A program made the translations under genes and the position numbers. From NCBI GenBank assembly GCA_029959085.1, contig JARWIR010000005.1, positions 9,302,501 through 9,366,500 of the forward strand: DNA of 64,000 nucleotides, in the 5' to 3' direction. Source of the stretch: Nemophila menziesii (lineage: Eukaryota > Streptophyta > Magnoliopsida > Boraginales > Hydrophyllaceae). Below are positions 45,204 to 56,440 of the stretch, in pieces (position 1 is the stretch's first letter; the number at the start of each line of letters is the position of its first letter). The notes beneath the pieces are model-generated. The model made no database searches and was not told the origin of the DNA. It saw only the letters and a program-made list of their open reading frames with translations.

Positions 45204-46475
45204 TGGAAAGTGTTTTAAGCGGGTGAAAGAGGAATAAAGCCCACTACAGTAGTGTTTTTTAATTAAAGGCCTCTTTGTAAGCCTTCATTAGATGCCAACT
45301 AGACCATAAATCTACCATCTCCTCCTATTAGGTTCAGAAAATAAAACTCACTCTCTCTCACCGGAAAACCCTCCCCTCCCTCTCTTTCTCTCTGCTTCTG
45401 TTCGAATCTACTATGCACCAGAGAACCCGTCGCCGGACCTTCCCACCTTTCCTACGATCACTCCGGTGTCACTTTCCCTTCGTTCCCAGCAAAGCCGCCG
45501 CGCTCCAGCACCAGAAAATCGTCGCCCTCCTGCACCAGAAAACCAGCCCCCTCCGGTCTCACTTTCCTTCCGTTCCAAGAGATCTCACCTTCCCTCCATT
45601 TATGTTGGTAGCACTTCCCATTCGTTCCCAGTAAATCCGCCACCCTACTGCACTAGAAAACCGCCATCGTGGACCAAATCTCGCCGGATCTCTTCAGATC
45701 TGGCCATTGTCCACCTTTTTCAGCAAAAATCACAACCGGATCCTGCCCAACTTTCTTCTTCTCCACCACCATAAGCGCCATTCCCTTCATCGATCTCATA
45801 TCTATTTATTCAGACCTCCAGTAACGTATCCCCATTTTTGTATTTTCAGGGGGTATATACCAAAAGCGCCGCCCCACCTTCTCACCTCCCCACCTCTATC
45901 TTCACCAGCAGAAATCCGACGCCATTCGTCTAGATCTCACCACCAGGAAAGCGCTCATTTGTACAAGATAACCACCATTAACGAGCCACAAAAGATCATG
46001 CCTTAGAAAACTGACTGTTCTCACGATGCCACCTCCACCACCATGAGCTTCGCCCCCTTCATCAATCTCAGATCTGTTTATTCAGATTTAGATCTGTTAA
46101 CGTACACACTGTTTTGCATTTTCAGTGGGTATATAACCGCTATTTTGCATTTTTTGTGGGTATAGATCTATATCATTGAGTTGGAATACCATGAACTTGA
46201 CAAAGAAAAATGTATTATGGAAACAGTGGATATATACCCCTGAAATATAGCACAAACCTTGGCATAAAAAAGACATTGATCAAAAAAATTAAAACTAAAA
46301 ATTTTCAACAGAGACTTGTAATGTAATTAAAAAAGATTAAATTAATGGATATATTTCCAAAAAATCTAACCAGATTCCAAAAAAATCATAACTAAACCTT
46401 TATATAACATAACATCTAACCAAACCGTTAAAAATAAATTTCATTTCACAATTGAGACACATTTATTCCTCTTAG
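45204..46475. other. GC-richer segment between the two direct repeats, exon-like but without an intact gene
   Basis: 45340-46060 is rich in C and in Pro, Ser and Arg codons on the plus strand, starting with a CT-rich leader-like run (45345-45400). Several overlapping ORFs of 73-102 codons exist in different frames, none with a motif. 45780-45860 and 46055-46140 are imperfect copies of each other ('cttcatcgatctcatatct' / 'cttcatcaatctcagatct', both followed by 'ttcagtgggtatata' or a variant). It may be a captured gene fragment or an old gene start. Confidence 0.4.
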
Positions 46476-46540
46476 AGTATACCGTGTGTCATTTGTGAGA
46501 TTGGGAAATGTATAGAGGAATTTTTATCACGGAGATCTTT
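46476..46540 (+). repeat. 61-65-bp dispersed direct repeat, copy 2
   Basis: 'tagagtataccgtgtgtcat' to 'aatttttatcacgga'. See copy 1 at 45143. Confidence 0.85.
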
Positions 46541-46890
46541 CAATGAAATTAATTTATAATCCTGAAATGATATATTAACTTCTCGTAATCTTGATATTTC
46601 ATCTGGTATTGGCTAATTCAAACACTTTGATGTAATATTTGTCGTTTAATCGTTTTCTAATAATTTTTAACTAGACGTGTAAAAAAAAATTCCAAAAATT
46701 TAAACAAGAAAATGAAATAATTTCCGCGCGTTTATTCATCTCAACCGTTACCTTCAAAAGCCACGTTTCATGTTAACGCTAGTTTTCTTCTATATGATTA
46801 TCCAAAATAAATAAATTAATCAGTACTCAGAAGAAACCGAACTACAAAGGCTGGGTTCACCATCGTGTCGGTGAATATTACGAATCAGAT
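46541..46890 (+). promoter_or_regulatory. Upstream region of the PCR gene
   Basis: AT-rich, no ORF. The leader probably lies within 46820-46890 ('gaaaccgaactacaaagg'). No clear TATA box at the usual distance. Confidence 0.35.
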
Positions 46891-47916
46891 ATGTCTAATT
46901 CTCATTCTGCTGTCCCTTGGTCCACCGGTTTATGTGATTGTTGTCATGATCCTAGAACTTGTAAGTACTACAATTTTCCGATTTTTTTATCATATTTGAG
47001 AATTATTTTAATTCGGGTAAGATTTGTGTTTTTAGGATATCTTGAATATTGCTCTAGTCAATTGTTCTGGAGTAAATACTATAATTTTTCTATGCTTTTC
47101 AAGAGATCGTGCTAATTTTAAAACTAAGATCTAGAGTTATGATTAGCATTATATTTTACATCAATGTATATCTAGTTTGAATTTTTCTTCACGGATTTAT
47201 AAATTTAATAACCTTTCCCTATCAAAATAATATTTTTGAAGTATGAAGTATTTGACAGGTTGCTTAACCTGCTGGTGTCCATGTGTTACATTTGGCCGGA
47301 TAACTGAAATTGTTGATAGAGGATCGACGTGTAAGTATATAAGATATACAAATTTCTCTCTTTTATATTTGATAATTAAATAATTATATTTATAAAACAA
47401 AATGTGAGAGCTGATAATGAAATTGTATGGTCTGGTGTTGAAGCATGTGGGGTAAGTGGTGCGCTATATTGGTTGATAATGTGTGTGAGCGGGTGTTCAT
47501 GTTTGTACTCATGTTTCTATCGATCAAAACTAAGGGGGCAATATTTTCTGGTCGAAAGCCCTTGCTCAGATTGTTGCGTTCATTGCTGTTGTGAGCCTTG
47601 TGCTTTATGCCAAGAATATACTCACCTTAAGAAGGCTCAGGGATTTGACATGTCCATAGGTACTTACAACACTTGCGAAACCCCTAATTCTTTTTTAATA
47701 TATTTTCTCTATAGATTCTTATATGATGCAAAAATTTAAATGAAATTTTTCAGAATTCTGAAATTTCATAAGCTATTTAAAATAAGTAGAAAATTCAAAC
47801 TGTATATTTTCTTGCTTCCAAAAAAATGAACAGGGTGGCATGCAAATATGGAGAGACGAAAAAGAGAGGTTCAGGTTACACAACCTCCTTCGGTGCAAAT
47901 TGGTATGAAACGCTAG
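46891..47916 (+). CDS. PCR: PLANT CADMIUM RESISTANCE-like protein (PLAC8 family)
   Basis: Small Cys-rich membrane protein; relatives act in cadmium or zinc export or in cell-size control. Exons: 46891-46960, 47259-47330, 47444-47659 and 47834-47916. Introns are GT-AG and the join is open for 146 residues. The N-terminus has '[17 protein letters not shown]'. The diagnostic CCxxxxCPC is complete (CCLTCWCPC, residues 24-32), followed by '[18 protein letters not shown]'. Exon 3 starts a Cys-rich hydrophobic segment ('[18 protein letters not shown]') and ends with '[16 protein letters not shown]' and 'GFDMSIG', continued by 'WHANMERR' in exon 4. The order and length are those of plant PCR proteins. 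The exon 3 acceptor (GAAG before CAT) was chosen because it alone restores the conserved Ser-Cys-Gly. A LINE starts about 200 bp downstream. Metal specificity cannot be told. Confidence 0.93.
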
Positions 47917-48099
47917 AAAACTAGTTCACTTTGTGGATATGATATAGCTTGCGCTTCTGTAATCTTTATATAGATAAGTGTTAATAACATTGTTGATATA
48001 TACATTTTTTTTGGGTGTACTCAAGATATTTACATTTTTTAGTTTGATAGTCGCATTGTGTTCCTAACTTTTTGAAAGGATGTAATGAAATGATGTATA
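47917..48099 (+). other. 3' flank of the PCR gene
   Basis: Probable 3' untranslated region, short and AT-rich, up to the target site of the LINE. Confidence 0.5.
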
Positions 48100-48116
48100 T
48101 TAATGCGTATAAAGTT

Positions 48117-49764
48117 TTTTTTTTTTTTAATTACATCGAAAATCCTAAAGATCATGTTACATGAACAATGAAAACATAAACTAATCTGTTACAATATTAA
48201 TTAAGCCATGATCGTAAACTACTCTTGGCGTCTTGTAACCCATACGATTCTTGGTGAGAAGTTTCCACATGCCATTTGAAGAATCTCCAAGAAGCGCACA
48301 TTGATCACTATTGCTCCATCCACTCTTGGTAAGCCAGTCCGCACATACATTTGCCTCCCTAAAGATGGCCTTTATGATGAACCCTCTATTTCTGGCAAGT
48401 ATCAAACGAATCAGTTTAATCCATTGCGCCGCCGGTCCCCTACCCTACACTGCATTCTGTACTAGCTCAATTGCCTCTCTTGAATCAAACTCCACGATCA
48501 CATCCCGAAAGCCCAAAGTCTCAACCACCTTCAATCCTTCATATAGTGCAATTAGCTCCACCACAACTAGTATTTCTTGATAAATCCTCATGCTAAAGCC
48601 GATTACCCAATCACCATTGCTATCTCTAATAATTCCGCCACCACCGCCCACATTCCACCCACTATTATAACTCCCGTCAGTGTTAAGTTTAACTCCAATA
48701 GTAGGTTTTGTCCATCCCACAAGTGTTGTCACGTTTTTACTCGAGCTAGGGATGCCGGTTACATGTCCCCACACTCGTGCTGTCATAATAGCCATATGTT
48801 TCGCTTTTCTCACTATTGCTAACTTGCTCGGAAAACTCTCCTCTTTGAACACCACGTTGTTTCTTTGTTTCCAAATTACATCAATGAGGACCCCAAAAAA
48901 TACGCTCCATCTAACTCCAGCAAAAAGCCTATCATTCGAAAGATTTTTAAGCCACCATTCTTGGCAAGAAATTCTCAATGGCGCACCAGCACCCAAGTCA
49001 CTCTCCCTGATCATAGCTGAAGCGTGTTCCTCTGGACTGTCCAGATGTCGCTGCTGCTCACTCGGCAAAAGGAATCCGTTCTGCCCCTGTACATCCTCGA
49101 TGCTGTCTTGTGTGAAAGCTGCCAGGTTTTGACTTGCTGCAGAAATAATACCCAGGTACCTGCGCTGTAATAAAACAAAATTAGACTGAAATTCCAGCCC
49201 CCCTCCCTATCGCTGCTCCCCAGATCATGAGCTGAGATCTCTTCCATTCCCTGGACCAGCGGATAAATCCCTTCCCCAGTATCAGCTCCCTCAAACAACT
49301 CCCTCTCCACCTCACCATGTTTAATCAATTCGCATTTCACCATTGCCTAAATCCTCTTCACGATAATACATTACCGAAATAGATGTATTGCAGATTCTAT
49401 TCCTACACCGCATAGTGGACATTCCCCCGGAACATTCATTCCTCGCTTAATAAGGTTTCCTCTTGTAACTATTCTTTCACGAATCGCACGCCACACAAAG
49501 ACCCTGATTCTTTGGGAACACTTAAGACTCCACACTTTCTTCCATATGCGCTCCATATTAGTGTCTCGAGACGAATTTTCCCACCCTACTGAACAGACCG
49601 AAAATTCGCCATTAGCTTCATAATTCCAAGACACTATATCCTTATCTTCCCCTTCCTCTCCCACCTTAAAATTTGCAATTTCTATCAACTTGGATGTTGG
49701 GAGAAGACCTTGAAACAAATCCCAATCCCAAGTATTATCCGGACGAACGTAATCACAGACTCTT
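48117..49764 (-). mobile_element. 5'-truncated L1-type LINE with 17-bp target duplication
   Basis: The direct repeat ttaatgcgtataaagtt lies at 48100-48116 and 49765-49781. A poly-T run (48115-48129) is its tail, so the element is on the minus strand. It carries the last 1.65 kb of a LINE. The insertion site is just behind the PCR gene. Confidence 0.92.
48181..49760 (-). pseudogene. LINE ORF2 C-terminal part: zf-RVT and RNase H
   Basis: Read from 49760 down. 'IVSWNYEANGEFSV' and 'WSLKCSQRIRVFVWRAI', then 'CPLCGVGIESAIHLF' (zf-RVT, near 49400), then 'VIWKQRNNVVFKEESF' (near 48860), then RNase H with 'VKLNTDGSY' (Asp), 'VVELIALYEGL' (Glu), 'VEFDSREAIELV' (Asp) and, after a stop near 48445, 'NVCADWLTKSG' (Asp). 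All four catalytic residues are present, but frameshifts near 49370 and 49050 and the stop separate the parts. Sequence wear is mild, so the insertion is fairly young. Confidence 0.85.
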
Positions 49765-49781
49765 TTAATGCGTATAAAGTT

Positions 49782-50044
49782 AGTAGTACGATTTATTAGT
49801 GAAATAAAAAATACACAAATATTTAGTTTAATTATTCTCATATAACAGATATGTGACTGACTACCAATTAGTATTAGTGGTAGGTCTCTTTGTGTGTAAA
49901 GGCAAAGGAGCACTATGGAAAAAACGGTTGTTGGAGCTTGATGATAAGAGTTCACGATATAAAAGGTATGTCCTAATTAGAGTTCACAATTAAAATTTAG
50001 CTAGATTTGTTTTTCTTTTTATTTTTACAAAGAAAGTGCCTAAT
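49782..50044. other. Short flank between two LINEs
   Basis: Host or older element sequence. The ORF 49371-49955 starts here and reads into the LINE, so its first part is spurious. Confidence 0.4.
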
Positions 50045-52330
50045 GGCACAAAGCGAAAAAAGTGAACCTATGCCCGTCCTGCTAAAGTCTTCAACAAAAT
50101 CGATCTAATTGCAATTGTTCTTATAAAATTCGGTGGTTCCGTACCTAACCTTTTTAGCGAGTTTGTCTGCTTGGTCGTTAAACTTCCTAGGAATGAACTC
50201 AAAAGTAATAGGGCCGAAGTCCACGGGTAATTGCTTGATCTCTCTAATAATTTGTTGGACTTTCCAGCTCGCAACTGATACCCCACTTGCCTAATACCTA
50301 GGATAAGCCCAAGGTTATCTGAGATGATAACTCTAGTTTCTCTAGAATAATCGTTGCATTCTTCTGAAACTTTTAATATTGGAAAAACTTTTTCAATGAA
50401 GTCTTAAGATTTTCTATGCACCTTGTGTTTTTGTGATTTTTAACTACCCTTATCCCTGTTGCTTCGAATTTCTGGCTGAAGGAAGCTTCACATGAGAAAA
50501 CTATATCTGCTTCAATACTTGATTCTTCGGCTTGATTTAAATTCTTGATTTGCATACTGTTTGCTGGATTATAGATTTTTGTTCCAATCAATCTAATAAA
50601 GTTCAACCATTAGTTTGTTGGTAGAAGTGCTTAAGTGATCAACTTCAATACAACATTTTTCATGGAGTACCTTCATTTTTACTTTCCATATGTTCTATAA
50701 GCTTATCATAATATAATCAATTATTTTACTCTTTTCCCAACCTCCTTCTGTGTATTCTTTGACTATTTCTTCAATCCAACTTCCAAGATCCATTTTTAGC
50801 ATTTTTAGTTTGTCCTCTATTTTGATTTGAAGTGAAGAGTCAACCGAGATAGTTTTACTAACATTACAATTTAAAAGAAGATGTTCAACCGTTTCCGTAC
50901 TCCCATAGCACCGTTTCCGTTTCCATAAGAAGGTCGAGATCTTCTTAGGTATATTAGACTTCCAAATAATCTACCAAAGTTTTAAGTTATAATTTTTACT
51001 CTATTTAGTTAATTATAATTGTTGTATAACTTGTTCATTTGTGAAGGATTTTATAACCTGTTTTGGTAGTATAATTTCCATCAAAAGAAAACGGCCAGAT
51101 CAGTCTATCTTTAGAATTAGTATCAGTTAAATGAATTCGAGTAATGCATGGTATTATAGGTTTTGGGAAAATTTAATCAACAATTTTTTTATCCCCCATT
51201 CAGTGGAGTTTTGTTTCCAAAGTTGCTTGACTTTTAATAAATTGAAATTAGGGGTTTCTCCAATTTTCAGTTAGTATCTATCCAACTATCGTTCCAAATA
51301 TTGATGCTTTTCCCATTTCCAATATGATATATCCCATATTTTTTACATCCATTAACTTATTGTTATGAAAGTAAGGGCTTGTTTGGAAGTTCGTATTTTA
51401 GAGTGAAAAAACGATTTTAGAATAAAATTTTAAATTTAAAAAAATATTAATTTTTTTTTTGAAATCTAAAATTAATTTAAGTGCTTTTTTCAAGAAGCAC
51501 CAATTTGGTGCTTTTCAAGATCAAAAAAACACTTCCAAATGGGCACTAAATACCTTCTAGTAATGTGGCTGCAAGGGTTGATGGATTATTAAAGATTCTC
51601 TAGGCTTGAGCAGCTAATAGTGAGATATTCATTCTTTTGAAATCCTTAAAACCTATTCCTTCAAGTAATGTTTCTATTGCCAAATTTTCCCAAGCCAATC
51701 CAGTGGATTTTGTTTCTTTCCCAGAGTCCCACCAAAAATTTGAAATTGCAGAAATAAGTTTGTTATAGAAAGATATTGGATACGAAAAGATGGATATGGT
51801 ATAATAAAGAATAACTTGTAAAATAGCTTTGATGAATACTTCCTTACCACCTTCCTGTAAGAGTTTGACTTTCCATCCATCCGTTTTTTTGAAGAGTTTC
51901 TTTGCAACCCATTCAAGGGATTTGGCATTAAATCTCTTATGGCATAAATGAATTGCAAGATAATTTCCCAAATCTTCCGTTTCTTTCATTTGATACATTA
52001 TCCCTTTTTTCGTGTGGGGTTTCTTTGCTGAAGATAACTGTTGATTTGTCAAAATTTATCTTTTGACCTTATCCATTATAGTATGTGTCTAGACATTCTT
52101 TAAAGGCTTGAAAGTTTGTTCCATCAATAGTCAAGAAAAATGAAAGATGATCTGAAAATAATAGGTATGACGTACTAGGGCAATTCCTGTTAATTTGGAT
52201 TCCTTGAATGAAATTATTAAGGACATAGTAATCTATTAGACTAATCGAAGACTTAGTTAAGGTAGTGAAAAGGAAAGGAGACAGTCAATTTTGTGTCTTA
52301 TTACCTTGTTAGGTGCAAATTTTTCCAATC
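50045..52330 (-). pseudogene. Older LINE ORF2 relic: reverse transcriptase to RNase H
   Basis: Read from 52330 down. A reverse transcriptase part with 'KINFDKSTVIFS' (near 52050), 'GKLSCNSFMP' and 'EWVAKKLFKKTDGWKVKLL' (51900-51840), 'GGKEVFIKAILQ', 'SNFWWDSGKE' and 'LLEGIGFKDFKRMN' (51640) is followed by the RNase H start 'ADIVFSCEASFSQKFEATG' (50510-50450) and a C-terminal part (50068-50286). Many stops and shifts. It is interrupted by a small MITE at 51375-51546. It is a different LINE lineage from the one at 48117, judged by the motifs. Confidence 0.7.
51375..51546. mobile_element. PIF/Harbinger-like MITE, copy E, nested in the LINE relic
   Basis: 3-bp target TAA on both sides (51372-51374, 51547-51549). 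Ends GGGCTTGTTTGGAAG and CTTCCAAATGGGCAC are inverse with two differences. 172 bp, AT-rich, with an inner short palindrome ('aagcaccaatttggtgctt'). Confidence 0.78.
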
Positions 52331-52887
52331 TTTTACCGTTGAGATAAATTTTAGAAAAAACTGTTATTATACAATATTTGATCCAAAGGATCCACTTTTC
52401 GTAAAACCCCGTTTTAAAAAAAACAAGTTAAAAAAAATCCTATTTTACCTGATTATATGTTTAAGTCATTTCAATTTTCACCGTCGCCATATAGAAATCT
52501 TATTCTTAAAATTAATATAGTTCAGAAAGTAAAACTTATTACCTAGAAAAGTTATCTTTGAAGATCAATTTATATTTAAACACAATCTTAAAAAATTAAG
52601 GCTCTTGCATGCTATTTTAACATTTATTCTATTTTTATGCTAGGGGAAACCAAAATCCATGCAAGTTGGGAATTTATGTTTTTCTTTTTTTGTCAAAAAA
52701 GTTGGGAATTTATGAAGAATCGAATTTTGAAACAATATGACCAACTTGAGAAGATTCTGATTGTAATTGACAAAAAAAAATCGATTGTGGGGTGGTGGTA
52801 GAAGTCATGCGAATAGGGTTTTACAAAAAATTAGATATTTTTTAAGAATAATAGGATTCTAAAAACTACTAATTTAAAAAGATTTTT
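52331..52887. other. Intergenic, no gene seen
   Basis: A 75-codon ORF (52293-52520) starts inside the LINE relic and has no motif. AT-rich otherwise. Confidence 0.4.
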
Positions 52888-52895
52888 TTACACTT

Positions 52896-53015
52896 TTTTT
52901 TAATGTATAGGTGTCCGGGCCAGCTTACGCGCACCAGTTAAAAGGGATTCGAACCTTATACTTCTTAGATGAAAGACAAGGTCCTGACCATTGAGCTAGT
53001 CCCAATAATAATTTC
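52896..53015 (-). mobile_element. tRNA-derived SINE
   Basis: On the minus strand 'gggactagctcaatggtcag' (A-box) and 'aaggttcgaatccc' (B-box) are well kept. A poly-T run at 52894-52901 is the tail. The 8-bp duplication ttacactt is at 52888-52895 and 53016-53023. Confidence 0.8.
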
Positions 53016-53126
53016 TTACACTTCTTAAATATAAGTTTTGAGCCACCAATTTAAAAGTTTAATTTATTTAACTTCAAACTCCTAAGTTTGTATTATTAAA
53101 TCAGTCATTTACTATATAAACTATGT

Positions 53127-53228
53127 GCCTGTTTGGGATTGATTATTTTAGAACCAAAAACACTTTTCAATTAAAATTTTAATATTTGTTAAAAATATTA
53201 AAAAATATTTTGACATCCAAAATTCTTA
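53127..53228. mobile_element. PIF/Harbinger-like MITE, partial copy B
   Basis: 'gtgcctgtttgggattgatt' and the following AT-rich arm match copies A and D. The element stops after 'gacatccaaaat', so the right half is missing. Confidence 0.65.
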
Positions 53229-53562
53229 GGAGGGAAGGTTTCAAATCATTTTTTTGTTCTAATATCTTTCAAGAAGGTTTCAAATCAAGGGTGGATCGTT
53301 GGGGGATAAAGAATTCAATAACCGTGTCTAATTTTTTTTTTAACTTATTTATACTATAAATTCTTATATTATACAAAATAACTTATATATTATTATATTA
53401 AAATAAATGTCTCATATTAATATAAACAATTAAAAAGTAATAAAATAAATTTAAAAAATTAACAGATCAAGTGAAGATTTTCAAATTTTGAAAACAAGAC
53501 AAAAGATACTAATATTTTCCTTACATGGTTAAACATAAAAAATTTGCAAACTTATGGAGGAC
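53229..53562. other. AT-rich spacer, no gene seen
   Basis: No ORF or repeat recognised. Confidence 0.4.
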
Positions 53563-53686
53563 TATCCCCCTTTTCTTAGGTGAATTAAAAATTTTGAATC
53601 TAAAAGGGTTATTATTAATTTTAATATCCCCCTTTTCTTAGGTGAATTAAAAATTTTGAATCTAAAAGGGTTATTATTAATTTTAA
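53563..53686. repeat. Perfect 62-bp tandem duplication
   Basis: Two identical units, 53563-53624 and 53625-53686, starting 'tatcccccttttcttaggtg' and ending 'attattaattttaa'. No difference between copies, so the duplication is recent or an assembly product. Confidence 0.9.
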
Positions 53687-53871
53687 TAAAATTAATATAT
53701 AAATTTTAAATAAAGGAGGAATTAAGGGGATGTAATTTTTTTACTCAAGTTTATACTTATTTTAAAAAATAAATCGCCCTTGCCCCTCCCCTCCCCTATC
53801 CACCCACCCACAACCTCCATCCCTAAATACCTCTATTATCTCAATAAATTAAATATACAACCAGTTGAGTT

Positions 53872-54110
53872 AATTCAATTGGCCAGTGTTTTACTATTTC
53901 CTTATCACTTAAAGTAAAGATATAAAGTCTGAATCTTCTCCATAACGAGTGTAAAGTGGGGGCTATAAGGTCGAACTCTTTCCTAAACATGGGTAAGCTA
54001 ATTTTAATTTATCAGAAAATATGTATAAGGGGGCTTGCATATTCCCGTGGGATTGGTCGTGGTGCGCACAAGCTAGCCCGGATCACCCACGTACCGAAAA
54101 GAAAAAAAAA
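53872..54110 (+). mobile_element. tRNA-derived SINE
   Basis: 'gttaattcaattggccagtg' resembles an A-box; 'taaggtcgaactctttcc' follows later as a B-box-like word. The body 'attcccgtgggattggtcgt' and the end 'agcccggatcacccacgtac' before a poly-A run match the SINE type at 11865 and 30831. Target duplication not clear. Confidence 0.7.
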
Positions 54111-54299
54111 ATGAATATGCATATTTTTTTTTAAAGATTAATCCTAACAAAAAAATATGATTCGAGTCATAATTGTATGTGTAAAATTTTACTTACGAAT
54201 AAAAATAGATTATTTGTGATCATACTTAAGCAGTTCAACATAGTTTTACCTTAAATAAGTATGAAGTATGAGTCCTATTGATATCATATTACCCACAAG

Positions 54300-55067
54300 C
54301 AGGGGCGAATCTTCTTAAGGCTCAGAGGGGCTCAAGTCCCCCTGAACCCATAAATTTTATGATATGTAACATAATTTTGTTTCGAAAAATAATTAGTCCT
54401 TTCTTAATATTTATATATAAGCATGCTAAAGAAGTCACACAAATCATTGTGGTTTATTGGTTTAGTATCTTTATATTTATTTTGTATTAGAATAGAGGTT
54501 ACGTGTTTGAATCTTCGCATTTGCTTTATTTTTTTCTCAAATACAGATATAATAGAAAATCATTTCGAAAATAAAATTAAACTTGATTTGATTCAAAACT
54601 ACGTTCAATATAAAATAAGAATAAGATTTCAACTTTATTTTTGTATTTAAATATACTAGATTTAAATTATAAACCTGCCAATTATCAGAAGATCGAATTA
54701 TTAAATATTAAAATCTTTTTATAGAAATCTCTATTTTGAGTTTGAGAATAGTTTATCATTTATATTACTTAAAAAAATTATAATATTTAATTTTTGTAGA
54801 TGATTTATATTACTCAAATTTATAAATTAAAATATCTATATAACATGTTATATATTAATATAATACTATTAATGCTATATAAATTAAACCTAATGGTACT
54901 GATTTGCATATTTTTTGGGAAAATACATGTATTAAAAATACGGAAAACGTAATGGTGTTGGATTTCCATATTTATATTTTGATATTGGTACTTATATATT
55001 TATGTATATTGTTTTTACCTTAAAAAATTTTGGGATCCCCCTCAGTTTACTTTCTGGATTTGCCCTG
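54300..55067. mobile_element. hAT-like MITE or short non-autonomous element
   Basis: Inverse ends CAGGGGCGAATC and GATTTGCCCTG (one mismatch). cacaag stands directly on both sides (54294-54299, 55068-55073), six of the eight bases expected. Inner ends 'cccctgaaccc' and 'gggatccccctcag' are also partly inverse. AT-rich inside, with a tRNA-like word pair near 54460-54515. No transposase. Short ORFs at 54278 and 54423 are chance. Confidence 0.7.
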
Positions 55068-55180
55068 CACAAGTCCACAATTTTGTAAGATTTTTTTTCT
55101 TCAATAGAAAATTTATTTGTGAACAACATTATGTACGGGTACGCACACATGTGGGCAGTGAAGATGCATGAGAGAGAATA

Positions 55181-55567
55181 AGGGTCCGTTTAGAATTGCT
55201 TTCACTTGAAATATTCTAGATCCCAAAAATTACTCTAAGTCTTTATAAATCACTTTTAGGAAAAGTATTAGTGCTCGTTTGGAAGTGTTTTTTTTTAAAG
55301 CACTTAAAAGTGCTTCTAGATGTTTATAGTTTTTTACTCTGAATAAACACTTTAAAAAAACACCAAATATGTGTTTCTTAAATAAAGTAGTTAAAGTGAT
55401 TCTAGATTTCAAAATTATTTTTAATAAGTTTTTCAATATTTTAATTTTATTTTAAAAGTGTTTTTTACTATGCAATAAACACTTTCAAACAGACCACTAG
55501 ATATATGATTATTAAAATAATTACTTAAAGTGGGTTTTTTTTCATACAACTGAAGTCAAATACGACC
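55181..55567. mobile_element. PIF/Harbinger-like MITE with a related MITE nested inside
   Basis: The outer element begins 'gggtccgtttagaattgctt' and ends near 'aagtcaaatacgaccttt'. Its interior, once the inner element (55271-55497) is removed, matches the inverse of copy A around 'ttttaggaaaagcactagat'. The inner element sits at exactly that point. Confidence 0.65.
55271..55497. mobile_element. PIF/Harbinger-like MITE, copy C (nested)
   Basis: Ends GTGCTCGTTTGGAAGTG and CACTTTCAAACAGACCAC are inverse with few differences. Flanks are 'tta' left and 'cta'-like right, so the 3-bp target copy is worn. Confidence 0.65.
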
Positions 55568-56158
55568 TTTAAGTTAAATTAGAAGCTTACTAAACCCCCA
55601 AAAGAGTACACGATATATTTTAGATGTTAAAATACTTTTTAATATATTTTATATATATTTAAATTTTAAATGAAAAACACTTTTAACTTTAAAATATTTA
55701 GCTTTAATTTTCCTAATTAATACCATGCGTCTTTATTCTCCCATGCATGCATCTTCAAGTCATGAGTTTCTTTTCTCTTGCTCTTATCCTATGTGCTTTT
55801 TGGGAGAATGGTGGTCAACAAGAATGAGAAAATTAGTATATATGGAGAGTAGCAGTCGACGGTAAATTTCCTCATTTGCATATTCTTGAAAAGATTTTAT
55901 GCTAAAAATTAAGATGATCTCTCTCCATATCTCTTTTTCTTTAGTCGATTCCAATAGAACTATTACAGTGATCTTGTTGACTACTTTAGAGTTTATAGTC
56001 AACTAATATTCTTCTAGTGACCACAATTATACTAAACTTAAAAAATGAGAACTATCTAAATAAAAGAGATTTCTGATCGTCAAATTCACCAATGATAATT
56101 TGAATAAGTAGTAGTAATTATACTTTTAACAAAACAATATATTGACAAAGAAATCAAA
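55568..56158. other. Intergenic, no gene seen
   Basis: A 72-codon minus ORF (55784-56002) has no motif. Confidence 0.4.
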
Positions 56159-56167
56159 ATTAGAAAA

Positions 56168-56356
56168 GAGTAATGATATTTGTCATCTTTTGTATCACCT
56201 TTTTATCACCTCCTACGTATATGTCTACATGTACTAATTAATTGATTTCTCTATTCTATATAATTTTTTTATATCTTCTATTCAAGGAAATCAGAACATA
56301 TATATAGAAGAGTGATAAAAGGGTGACATAAAAAGGGGTGACATATATCATTATTC
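56168..56356. mobile_element. Mutator-type MITE, copy 3
   Basis: 9-bp duplication attagaaaa at 56159-56167 and 56357-56365. Ends GAGTAATGATATTTGTCA and its inverse with one change. 189 bp; internal sequence is very close to the copy at 31555 ('tcttctattcaaggaaatca'). Confidence 0.88.
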
Positions 56357-56440
56357 ATTAGAAAAATATTGATCAAAACTAGGGTAAAGCAGTTCTGATT
56401 AGGTTTGGTTTAGAGAAATTCCTAATTTTGGGGTAACTTA

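Noticed and set aside
45413..46006. A proline/serine-rich gene with a CT-rich leader
   Set aside because: Three overlapping frames are equally open, no splice pattern joins them to a known protein, and the segment lies between dispersed repeats.
45143..46540. The 63-bp direct repeats as LTRs of a small retroelement
   Set aside because: They lack TG...CA ends, a primer site, a purine tract and target copies, and are far too short.
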